Assembly (NCBI RefSeq): GCF_026210795.1
Contig: NC_089456.1
Location: 312,501-376,500, forward strand
Length of the DNA stretch: 64,000 bases
Source of the DNA: Rhizophagus irregularis
Lineage: Eukaryota; Glomeromycota; Glomeromycetes; Glomerales; Glomeraceae
Direction: 5' to 3'
Shown: positions 21,264-33,012 of the stretch, piece after piece
Position numbering within the stretch: the stretch's first letter is position 1
How the letters are laid out: each line of letters starts with the position of its first letter
Position numbers and translations under genes: made by a program
Notes under the pieces: model-generated
What the model saw: the letters and a program-made list of their open reading frames with translations, nothing else
Databases searched by the model: none
What the model was told of the DNA's origin: nothing

Positions 21264-24200
21264 TTATGTTGCTAAAGTCCCAAGACGTTTTACGTGTGGC
21301 AAATTTAACCTAAAAAAATTCAATTGGAATTAGTTAAAATTACTGATTAAAAATATATATATATATGCATGTGATAAAATATACCATGCAGGCAAATAAT
21401 TATCAGGTGGTGCCACATCACGTGGTGAAGGTACTTCAAATGGGCCAGAATCCTCTAATGGAGTTGCGTCAAGCATTAATATATCTGTTTTATCATTTGC
21501 TACAACTCGACTAGCCACAGCTTTCAAAATTTCTGGACTTATTGGATTCTGTAATTATAAAAAGAATATTAAATATTACAATAAATTTATAGAATGAAAT
21601 TTTTAGTAAAGATTACCTCGTAATCGGCAACGAAATAATGACTTATAAGTTTTTGTATTTGTGTAGGAGTCAACATCCAACAAACATCGTATATGATCTC
21701 AATGTCCCCCAATGTTGCCTAGTATAATATAAAGTAAATATATGTGTATATATATAAAACTGAACTAAAAAGTATATTCATACCTTTTTAAGTTGTAATA
21801 ATTTAGTAGCTTGCATTAAATGTTCTAATTGAAGCGTGCCTTCAGGCATTTCATGACTCTTACACCACTCTTCAATTCTAGTAATATTATATTGTATTTG
21901 CATTGCTATTTTTATGATTAAAACAAATAAAAGTAATTTTTAAATTTCAAATTTTGAAGTAACTATAAATACCAAAGACAAACAATACCTCTTTTCCATG
22001 AACAGAAATTACGTCTAAAAGGAGAAAATATACATATATGATATAAAAGAATATAAAATATTTCAAAGAATAAGATTATTGGTACAATATTACATTACCT
22101 CATTAATAAATCGTTAAAAGAAGTTACTCCAATAAGTTTTAACAATTCTGTGACTACTTGCTGAATTACTGACATTTCAACATAATATGATTTCATAGCT
22201 TTCCACACTTTATTCAAAAAATTAAGAAGGTCATCCATACTGAAAGCAGGGGTTGTAGGCCCAGTAATGAATTTTGTAAGAAATCTGTTATTCTCATTAG
22301 TTATAAACCCAGGCAATGATTGACTTTCGATTACTGCAGGAATAACCATTTTGAATAGCCGTTTTTTAAGTTCCTTCATCCATGTGTGATAAATGTTATA
22401 TTCAAGACTTTCCAGATCATGTTTTACAATAGATACTAATCTTTCGTAATCGTGCCATTCAAACGCTTTTCCTCCTGATTCAGCAGCTGGATTTACTCCA
22501 CGCAACATATCCCTCTCAGCAGCATTAGCAAATGATAATAATTCATGTACATTAGAAAGCCAATATGCACCAGGAAGAATTGCTTCATCGCCTTCAAAAT
22601 CCTAAAGATTTAAAAAAATCTTAAATATTAAGATATAATATGTTTTTAATTAAAAAAATCTTTCTTTTCTAAAATTGATGCTTACCATTACATGTTCTTG
22701 AATAGTTTTCATTACATTAGCAAATAACCTTTCAGATTCTTTTATGAATCCGAATTTCCACATTTGTTTTGCCAAAAGACTAATGATTCGTGCCGGGAAA
22801 AGAATTTCTTTTTGTGATGGGGGATTTTGTAAACTTGGAAGAGGTATTTTCAGAGACTTAATTAACCCATTTATAATCTCTTCATCAAGAGTATCTTCAT
22901 CATCAAGAAGCTTCATAATCTGATAAATATCCAAATTTACAATATATTATTATATAATTAATTATTATAAAAAGTATAAAACCGCATTCTCCTACCTCTT
23001 CTTCTGGGTCATCTTCAACTCCTGGCAAATAAACACGGCCACCTGGAGATTTAATTTTTGGAACATTCATTTGAGTATATGATACGGTAACCGGTCTTAA
23101 TCCCGGTTTCTTTGCTTCAGCCATAACTAAATCAACTGATGTTTTGGGTTTACGTCTGGCCGCTTCATTTGGTCCCCAAGACTCGGCAGAACTGTGTCGT
23201 CGAGGTCTTCGTGATTGTGATGGAAGTTTCAGTGAAGAGGATCCAGCAGCTGTCAAGAAGCCATTTTCTTGGCGATGTGGTGGCGGAGGCGAAGTACCTC
23301 TAACACCGCTTTTAACTTTAGTCAATTGTTCTCTAAGAGTAGAGATCTCCTGTTTCAAAGCAAGCACTGTAGCAGGGTCTTCAGCTCCCTTATATTTAGC
23401 TGCAGTTGCACGAAGCCGTGCCACTTCGTCATCTTTTTTACTTATTTCACTTGTAAGACGTTGAATCTCCGTATCTTGCTTCTTGATGTTTTCAAGGGAA
23501 GTTCGATAACGGGATTCAAGTGTCTCCTTTTCAGTTTGAAGAGTCTTGAATTCATCGATTCCAATTGTACTTTGTTTTGTTGAACTTTTGAAATTATTAG
23601 AATCAGATTCCAACTTTTCATACCTTTCAATCCATGATTTAATTTGACTTTCTAAAGCTAACGTTTTAGTTTCTAAGGTTTTATTCTCTTGAGATTTTTG
23701 TTCCAAGTTCTGTGTAAGTTCAATAACTTTATTTTCAAGTTTATACGAAACTTCTTTATAGTGACTGGCAGAACGTGCTTCAACTTTCAACGCCTTAAGC
23801 TCAGCTCTTGCCAAACGACGACGAAGGCATGATTGAATATAAATAATACGTTTCAAAGTCATCTTATAATCACGGCGCGCAACCCTAACATTTTAGAAAA
23901 TAAATAGAAAAGCTCAGCGGAAAAAATTATTAAATTTTTAATTTAAATACTGAATTAGAAAAATTACCATCCACGGTAAACAGATTGAATTTTAGTAGAT
24001 GCAGCGTTGCGACACAAAACTTCAAATTTCTGTCGTGCAATAACACCTCGAACAACTATAATTTTAATGAATTATAGAAATGATTTAATTTACTTTTAAA
24101 ATGTGAAACAAAACTTAAAAGAATTATTTTTACCTGTTTGTAATTTATGTATAGCCTTCTTTGCACGTAAATATTGTTTTCGTTGAATATACCTTCTCCA

Positions 24201-27200
24201 ATTTTTCTGAATAGTAATAGCCGCTTTTTCTTCACGGAGACGTTTAAGCTCTGACATTGCAACACGTCTTCTATATAGCGCTTGAATTTTGATAGTGCTT
24301 GCTTTTAAGGCCTGATACCTCTTTTGGTGCATATGCCGTAACATATTCTTTTGCATAAGTGTTACGCATTCATTCAATCTATCTAAGCGGAGCCTTTCTA
24401 GGTAAGCCAACTAATATATGTATATATATATTTATGTCAGTATATAACTTAAATATATAATATTTTCTTTATTTAAACTTACCATGCCAGAACGGAAAAA
24501 AATTTTTGTTATGCCAACTTGATATTTATCAGGATCTTTAATAGAATCATCCAGAATAACAGAACATAACTTTTTGGTATCTGGGCCCCAATGTTTGGAA
24601 CGGACAAGCATATAATATCTAATCCAAATTTTCATATGTTAAGAGCTGATTAATTAAGTAAAATGAAGTTGAAAAATCAATACCTTTGAACAAATTCATC
24701 AAAAGTCCATCGCGACGGATAACCAGCACAACTAATGCGAATAGTTTCCAGTACACCACATGCACGTAATTGAGATAAAACCATTTGAGGTTCAAATTTC
24801 CAGGCTACTTTAACTTCATTAGGTTTAATACATCGAATATAATGAACATTTGTCGAATTAATAGTTTCCATGAGACTTATTAAAGAAGCCTAAAAATATA
24901 TCGAAATGATTTCACATTTAATAATACCCTGACTATAATAAAAAGCAAAAAAAAAAATCATTTAATTACTTTGAAGATCGAACCCAGTGTTGGCTTCTTT
25001 GCTATTACGCTAGAACGTTTAGCATCGGGCTAAGAAATGAAAATTTTATTAATGAAAATAAATCGCGGAGCATACGATTTGTTTAATTTAAGTAAATCAT
25101 ATCATTATACCTTAGCTGCAGGAGCTGCTATAGCGGATCCTTTAGTGAGAATATCATCCAAAAATTCAAAATCAGTATTCTTTAACAATGCGAGATGCTC
25201 ATCTGGAACGGTATCTTTATTTTTTTCCAAGAAATTTTCCACCTCGTATTCTACGTCGTGTGCATAATGACTAATTATAAAACTTGAATTTCCAAATCGA
25301 GGTTTCTGGAAATATTTTTTATGTGTAGGATTATCAAAATGTTGATATAGTTTATTACACCAAGAACTATCGGTACCGGCTGGTAAACGACTTTCCTATT
25401 TAAATAAATGTTTGAATTATAATAAACCCTTATAGATGAATAACCAAATTATTATACACTTTTGTACACGTATAAGTAAAATTAACAACTTTACCTCATC
25501 TAAAAGAGAAAGAATTCCTATTTTACCTTCAATCAATTCAATACATGGTTGATTATCACTGAATTCAATGAAGGTCCAATTGATTTTTTCACGTACATAT
25601 TCCTACGAGTTTAAATAACATTAATTAATTATAAAAATGAAAAAAGTCTATAAATTATTCCTACCTCTTGTTCTAATTTAAATACATGTTGATTGAACTA
25701 AACAATTGAAAAATTTATAAATAAATCAAAAAGTAGATTTAAAGACATGAAGCAAAATATTCACAATGTATATCTCCCAACCTGTTGTTGTAATTTTTCG
25801 TTCGCATAATTAATGCAAAATTGTTCAAAAGAATTTTTCTTAAAATGCTCAAAACCATAAATATCAAGAACACCAATAAAGCTTGAAACATTTTTAGCAA
25901 CTTCCTCATTAGACAAACTTTCATTTATTACATTAACTAACCAATCGAAAAGGTTGGCATAAATATATTTGGCAACAGAGTCTCTTACTACATTAGCTTG
26001 TTGCGCGTTGAGATCTTTAACGATTTTCTCAGACTTAGTAACTATTTGTTTTTTAACAAGCCATTTCCTGAAATCTGCCGTTTTTATACCAAGTAACTTT
26101 GTTGCAGTAACAAGTGCTTGATCTGTTTCAGAAACCATAGCTGTATTACGACTTTCCGTGATTTCAATATTACCGATATGTAGAAGAGCAGCACAAAGTT
26201 TAAAAATTTGCCATTGGGTTTGAATTGTTATCCCTATAACAGACAAGGCTTTCTGTGTGGTTTCAAATTCTGCCGCATCGTCAACACCCGGAATTGTACC
26301 TGAGCCACCTTGTTTCAGATAATGAAATTGGGTAAAATCACCGAGTTCAAGGTTCTTTTTTTCTGATGGTGGAGCACCAGCACAGAGCTAACAGTTGTGT
26401 ATTTTAAATAATTAATACAAAATAATTAATATGATAAAATAACACCAAATTTAAGCGAAGAGTAAATTTTCATTACCTGATAAAAAATATGATAATTTCT
26501 TTCGGTTTCTGGTTGATACACTAATCTTGACCGTTCCAATAAATAAGTTCTAATCCTGGCACCAATGATATTTTGATTTTTATCGAATTGAATCTAAAAG
26601 CAATATGTGATCAATAATAAATCATATTAACACAATTTCTATTGAAAATTTATTTACCTCAAGGTATTTGCCGAAACGCGAACTATTGTCATTTCTGGTC
26701 GTTTTTGCATTACCAAAAGATTCCATAATAGGATTTGTAGCTATAAAAATATATTTAAAAATTTTTAATATGAACTTATGCAACGTACTGTATTATAAAC
26801 TTAAATTGCAACAATAAACATATATTGTTAATAATATAATTATTGATAAGGATCTGTTATCATCATACCCATAATTTGCTCTTCGACTTCACTCATGCCA
26901 GAAGTCGTAGCATTTGATTTCTTTACATCTTGTGATCTGTCTTTGTCGTCAACTGACGCAAAATACCGCATAATAAATTTAGCACTAGCAGTTTTACCGG
27001 CACCACTGAAATTGTAAACAAAATTAGCACTAATTAGTTCATAAATTCATATACCGCATGAAATAATTAAATTACCTTTCGCCTGATACAACAATTGTCT
27101 GATTTTGTTCATCTCTAAGCATTGCACGATATGCATCTTCAGCGATAGCAAACACATGTGGTTCTAATTCTCCACGCCGTTTTCCGGAATATGCCTGAAT

Positions 27201-27920
27201 AATATCCTGCGTATATAGAGAAACAGATTGGAACGGATTTGTGGCAATCAAAACTATTCCGGAATATGTGTAAATATTTCGCTGTAAATAACGCGTACGA
27301 ATTGTGTGGAGTACTGATGAAATAGATAAAATTAATAAAATTAATATAATTTGCCTAACATGAACTTATATTTTATAATTTAATATGATAAAATGTCTAA
27401 TCATTAACAAAAAGTTGTCAAATACCTGCAGGTTCATTAAGATAACTTAGACTGGTCAAGTCATCAGCAGACTCAAGCATTGGAGGGTTACGCAGAGGTG
27501 GCAATTCGGCATTATTTGTTTTCGACAATTTGGTCAAAGTAGTTCCAATTACTACATCCTAACAAACACAAAGCAACGAGAAATTTGAACATAGATTGAA
27601 TTTAACTTTTTTATAAAATATATTCAATTTTATTATCTCGAAACACACTTAATCTTAACCAGAATCAAGAAAAAAACGCTTCAGATTTGAATTTCATATA
27701 AGAGCGAAGAATGGAAAAGAAATTTATTCCCGAGCATTATACACAACACGGAATTTGTGAATACGAAGATTACCTTTCCATCGTCTGTTAAAAATGTAAG
27801 TTTTACGTTATCACCAGATACATCCTTTGAAACCAGCTGTGCGCTTGTCCAGCCTTCTTTAACGTCTGGAAACCACACAGCTGTTCCCTTTCCATAAACA
27901 TCTAAAGAGTGCGAAGTCAT
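21264..27920 (-). CDS. Class V myosin heavy chain
   Basis: Actin motor that carries organelles and secretory vesicles. A single ATG at 27920 opens [20 protein letters not shown], the class V SH3-like start, followed by about twenty exons. The ATP site is intact: P-loop GESGAGKT split by an intron (27077/27004), switch [10 protein letters not shown] near 26685, switch [10 protein letters not shown] near 25860. The actin-binding and relay segments follow ([10 protein letters not shown] near 24840). Six IQ motifs for calmodulin-type light chains lie between 24410 and 23800, for example [13 protein letters not shown] and [12 protein letters not shown] coiled coil of about 170 residues (23780-23300), a Ser/Arg/Pro-rich linker and a dilute (DIL) cargo domain (22930-21850) follow. 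The last exon gives [17 protein letters not shown], stop at 21264. This is the architecture of yeast Myo2 and other fungal type V myosins. Exact borders of some middle exons are less certain than the identity. Confidence 0.95.
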
Positions 27921-29040
27921 CGTATAAGTGTATGATGAGTCGTCACCAAGAAGCAGTACCAGTCCCAGGTCGCACGAGACAAAGGTCTAGGTACAGTTGC
28001 GAATAAGCAACAAAGAGACTTTCGGACGCGAAATTAGATTTGTATACAACGTATCAAAGAAAATATTCTCCACAAGGGCAGGGGAGAATCCAGAAAAGGT
28101 GTCTCCAATACAATAGCCAATAAAACTTTTTATACTTTACCTGGCACAAGTAATAAAATTTGTGTTGATATGCAAATCTTGTACAAGGAAAGTATTACGG
28201 CGGATTTGCATTAGACAATAATTATTCTTAGCAAAATTTTAAACAAATTTGGAATTTAGTAATATAATTTCAACTTATTAATTAATTACTTTTTCCTTTA
28301 TATAATTTATATATTATAGTAATACTATTCGTATAAAAAATTTTTTATAATATACAAATCAAATTCCAAAATTTTTTCATAAGTACCAAATTCCAAATTC
28401 AAATAATAATAACAGAATTGGGCAGTATTTATTATAATTATAGCCATACCACTACTTTAATAATAAATTATTTTGTAAATAAAATATGTTTATAATTCAT
28501 TTTGATCAGTAAGATATAATAGATGAAATTAAAGTAATAATATTTAAATTATATAAATCATACTAATTAAAATTTTAAAATATATTTTTTTATAAGAATC
28601 AATTACATTTTTCACTTACTGATTGCTTGACCATTTTTTAGCAGAAGATAGCTAAAGAAAAAACTTGGTTTTTCTTAACTAAGTTTTTCTTAACTTATAA
28701 TATTTATAAGTTACAAAAACTCCTAATTTAAGGAAGCTACATATATCAGGAAGTTTGGGCAGACATATAATGTGTTAACAATACTATGTGTTACTCAATA
28801 CTTTTTGGTATTAAGTAATAAACTTTTTGTCAACTAATACCATTTAAAATATATAAAATAACATATAAAGCAATATATACAGTAAAACAATAGTAGCCAA
28901 TGACAGTAAAAAATGCATTTAATAATGTTAATTTAGTTGAAAAATACATATAAATAGTTGATATAATTAGTTGAAAAATACATTTATTTTAATTGAAATA
29001 AATTTATATATATTGTATTTAATAAATGAGTAGTATATAT
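27921..29040. other. Upstream region of the myosin gene and AT-rich spacer
   Basis: 27921-28200 has more balanced composition and probably holds the myosin promoter and 5' UTR. Beyond that the sequence is AT-rich with no coding exon. Short palindromes such as AACTTATAATATTTATAAGTT at 28691 are present. Confidence 0.4.
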
Positions 29041-29227
29041 TCCCTATAAAAATGAAATGAGTTAAATTTGTTTAATATTTGTGCTCATGTGTAATAAATG
29101 TCTAAAAAAGCACCATTTTGTTTAATTTTTGTTTTTTTGTAATAAGACATAAATTGGACAAAATGGTGCTTTTTTGGACATTTTTTATATATGAACACAA
29201 ATTTAACACATTTCATTTTTATAGGGA
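29041..29227. mobile_element. Palindromic MITE of about 187 bp
   Basis: The arms TCCCTATAAAAATGAAATG and the inverse copy at 29209-29227 pair, and the pairing continues through TTAAATTTG and the inner AAAAAAGCACCATTTTGT. Nearly the whole element is one foldback with a loop near 29130. The target duplication is not clear. No coding potential. Confidence 0.75.
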
Positions 29228-29829
29228 TTGTTATCCTATCAACAATTAAAGCTGACTGAAAAACTTTAACACTTTAACAAGTTAACTGGAATTTAACTTA
29301 ATAGGAGAGTTTTAAGTTGATCACAAGTAGTCATGTAAAATAACATTGGATGTTCAGTTAAAGAAAATAGGTTTTTATTAAAATAATATAAGATTTTAGA
29401 TACGATAAAAAATATAGATAATCTCTTGGTTGCAAAATTAACTATTTTGAATTATACTACTGGAAATAATGCTCTTTTCATATAACTCGAATACTACAAT
29501 ACAATTCTTAACTATCTGTGAAATTAACTGATTTATTACCTCAACTTAGTAAAATCCTAACACTATTTATAATAAAATAAAAATTAAGAATATTTGATAA
29601 AATAAATAAAATAAATATAACAAATAAATAAATAAATCAAATAAATCAAATTTATCAGATTTATCAAATAAATCAAGAAAATCAAGAAAATCCAAAAAAT
29701 CAAGGGATCTACAAAATGATCTACAAAATGATCTACATAAAATTACTGTACTACATTTCTACTTTAACAATATTATTAATTATATATCAAATTTGTTTGA
29801 TTTAAAAATTTAAATATGTAATAATTATA
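29228..29829. other. AT-rich non-coding stretch
   Basis: Contains A-rich simple repeats (AAATAAATAAATAAATCAAA, 29580-29700) and a triplicated GATCTACAAAAT at 29705-29735. No gene is seen. Confidence 0.4.
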
Positions 29830-30845
29830 TAGTAACATCTTTATAAGTGCATCCTCTATAAGTGCATTCCCTCTCTATATGCACTCCATAGCTTGGTCCT
29901 GAGCTCGGGACTTAAAGCTAAGTGCACTCCCTCTATGTTTTGCACGTGCAAGCAAATCTGAGTCCCGGGGTATATTAGAATACCTAGAATACCCTCCATA
30001 AATGCATTCACGTGACTATTGCAAAATTTTGACCAATCATTGATAACGGTTAATTTTTAAATTAATTTAATTTATCAATTTAGAAGTGAAATCACGTGAA
30101 CTATATAACAGTAAACTTTTATTTTGTAGCTTACAAGCAATTACATTTGACTACGAAATTCGTTAGCATTAACTACTATAACATCATCAATTAAATTATA
30201 GATGAATTGAGTAAATTACAATGCATGAATATATTACGAAAAACTACTAATAAAGGTCACCGGTTTTCTGATTTCGAACCCATATTTAATTTTCAAAAAG
30301 GTCACCGTAAAAATAATTAATAAAAGTCACGTGTTGGTTCGCAAGAATAAGAAAATTGAGCAAGATCTTTCCTTTTTCTGTTTTTGGAGTGAAAACATGT
30401 GAATAAATAGCCAATTGACCAATCATAAGATGGTTCACATATATATGATTTTCTGATTTTTTTCCGGTGACCTTTATATATAGTTTTTCCGGTCCTGTGT
30501 GAACATCTTACTTGATTAATTATCCCAAATTAGTATAGTAAGAAGATTTTTTTTTAAGGAAACAGATAGTGGGAAAGATTGAAAAATTTTTTAGAGCCAA
30601 AAAAAATAGTTTAATGCGGCAAACTGACATTAATACATATTTTCACTAAATTTTCGCAAAATATGTTGTTTTATTTGGATTTGAGCTTAATAAAAAAATT
30701 TAAAACTTATAAATAAAAATTTTTGTCGAAACCTAATCGCGTAACAAAATCTATTTTTCTATTGGCTGTTCTATAAATACACACTCTCCCTAAGTACACG
30801 TGCATAGTCAGTCCTGAGGTGCGTGCACTTAGGGAGGTGTTACTG
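29830..30845. mobile_element. Tc1/mariner-like TIR element, non-autonomous
   Basis: The left end is TAGTAACATCTTTATAAGTG, and the right end inverted is CAGTAACACCTCCCTAAGTG. TA dinucleotides lie outside both. CACTCCCT and AAGTGCA motifs recur in both arms, and the subterminal blocks contain GTCCTGAG and its complement. No transposase is present. A second foldback lies inside at 30238-30489. Confidence 0.7.
30238..30489. mobile_element. Foldback element nested in the mariner-like element
   Basis: GAAAAACTACTAATAAAGGT pairs with the inverse of the right end (GAAAAACTATATATAAAGGT), followed by CACCGG in both arms. The 250 bp between have no coding capacity. The target duplication is not resolved. 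AAAGGTCAC also appears in the TIR of the unrelated short element at 60377-60602. Confidence 0.65.
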
Positions 30846-31670
30846 TATTTTTAAATCATTATTCAACTTGTTCAAAGATAAAAAGATGTTATTTAAATAT
30901 ATATTAGAATTAGACAATATAAATAGCAAATATTTTATAGAATTATTTATTTGAATCCTGAATATAAAGATATTTTAAACATTAGTAATTAACTTTAAAA
31001 CTATCATATAAATTTATTCAGTATTCACCATTTTTGTATAAGTAATTATTAGTTCATATATTTACAATGTTTATGAAAAGATATTTAATATCAAATATAG
31101 TTTCAAGAATTGATTAAATATATACTTCATTTAAAGCTGTATATTTTTTTTTAATTGTAAAAATAGATTTATAATAAGTATAAAATATATATTTACCTTT
31201 TCATTCTTAATAGTATTACTTAATTTATAAAGATTTTTATAAACTTTTCATATTATTATAGAATCCTTTAGGCTGAATGATAGATTGTAACTGTACATAA
31301 ATTTCATCTAATATTACTTGATTTATTGTATTATTAACATTTTAAAAATCAAACTGCAATAATTTTTTTCTATTAATATTATAAGTAGGAGATTTAATCT
31401 CTTATCTTTATAAACATTTTATTTATTTATTTTTTTTTTATTTATTTATTATAGATGTGATCTTGTCTTAATATAACTACGCTTACTTATATATATTAAA
31501 TTTATAACAATAAGAAAAATAAAATATATATAAAAATTAAGCATTATGAAATAAGATTACTTTTTCAAAAAAAGTCAATCTGTCACCTAAATGATTATAT
31601 CACTATTATTAACAATGATACAACCAAAATTTTTAGGTGACTGTCAAAATCTGCCTAAAAATTTGCCCAA
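30846..31670. other. AT-rich non-coding stretch
   Basis: No exon or RNA gene is visible. At 31585-31640 GTCACCTAAA and TTTTAGGTGAC form the arms of a small foldback. Confidence 0.4.
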
Positions 31671-32646
31671 TAGAGGTGTGTTCTGGATGAATCTGATCAA
31701 TCCGTCATCTGAATGATCACGTGACAAATCAATCTGGATTAAAAAAATCAGATCATTGGATTATCTGTGGATTGATCAAATTGATTATAATTTCAGCCAG
31801 AATTAAGTAATCGCCATGGAATTATCCTTTTTAGGGTATGAGTAACATTACACAAAAAGCAATTTTATTTCTTTTCTCAGCAAAAATGAAATTTTGGATT
31901 TCACAAGAATCCAAAAAGGAAATTTTTTCACTGATCATTTAATTTCAGCCAGAATTTATGAATAGGTATTTAATTGTTGTCACATGACACACTGGTATGT
32001 TGATCATTTCCATTTATAGTAATACCCATTCCATAAAAACCAGTTTTTTCTAAATTTAATTTCTGGTCATGTAACATAAAATTTCCTAAAAAAGAGGTTG
32101 TCTAAAGTGAGGCAAATCACATAACTTCGAAAAAAATTCTTTTCATAAAATAAAACTTTTTAACATATATTTAACCATTCTAAATACATATTTTAAATGC
32201 ATTTTTGCTTGCTTTGCAGGTTTACTTAAAGCACAGAGTAGGGTTTTAAATGCTATTTTTACTTTTTCAATTTCGTTATTCATTTTTGGATATACTAATC
32301 GGTAAAGTTTCATTCATTCATATGTAAAGTTAAAAACAATATTCAAAATCCACTTTTTTTTTCTTAAGTAAACTTGCAAAGCAGATAAAAATATGCTTAT
32401 ATTATGATTTTAAAGTTTCTATTAATCTTTCTTATAAAAAATTAATCTAATTAAAATTATACTGAATCACGTGATTTACCCTCACTTTAGATGACCTCCT
32501 AAAAAGAAAATTTTTTTGTCAATCCCATATAATATCTGGTTATCCATCCGGTCTATTTGACGGATTTATCTGATCAATCCAAATCTGCCTATTTGACGGA
32601 TTGATTCTAAGATAACCAGATTGACCAGATTCAGAGTCTACCTCTA
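31671..32646. mobile_element. TIR element with GATCAATCCGTC subterminal repeats
   Basis: The ends are TAGAGGTGTG and inverse TAGAGGTAGA, followed by TCTGGATGAATCTGATCAAT and related motifs in both arms. The flanking octamers TTGCCCAA and CTTCCCAA match at 6 of 8 bases, suggesting an old hAT-like insertion. Another TIR element sits inside at 32093-32497. No coding potential. Confidence 0.65.
32093..32497. mobile_element. Nested TIR element (CCTAAAAA duplication)
   Basis: AGGTTGTCTAAAGTGAGG at the left pairs with the inverse of the right end (AGGTCATCTAAAGTGAGG), followed by AAATCAC(A/G)TGA in both arms. CCTAAAAA lies at 32085-32092 and 32498-32505. The element is about 0.4 kb and non-coding. 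Confidence 0.8.
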
Positions 32647-33012
32647 CTTCCCAATGAAATGTAAAATCATTTCATTTGTTCTAATTAGTCTTATTAGTAA
32701 TGAAGTTTGCTAATTTTATATTATTCTTATTACATTTTTTACTATTTGACTTCATTTTTTTATCTTTACTATTGATATTCCATTTTTTTTTCTTCTATTT
32801 GTTTTTCATTTCAACACTTTTAAAGCAATATTTTAAAATCTAGAATTAATTTTCTAATTATTAATTTTAACATCTTTAGTATCATATTAATATTTATTAA
32901 TTTATAAAATTTAAATAAATTGATTATTTTATAACTAATTTGATTTTTTAATATAAATGTGAAATTATAAAGATAATTAACATCCCACATTTCTAAATCT
33001 TTAACTTTATCT

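Noticed and set aside
23144-23583. Plus-strand frames opposite the myosin gene
   Set aside because: They are antisense shadows of the coiled-coil and linker exons.
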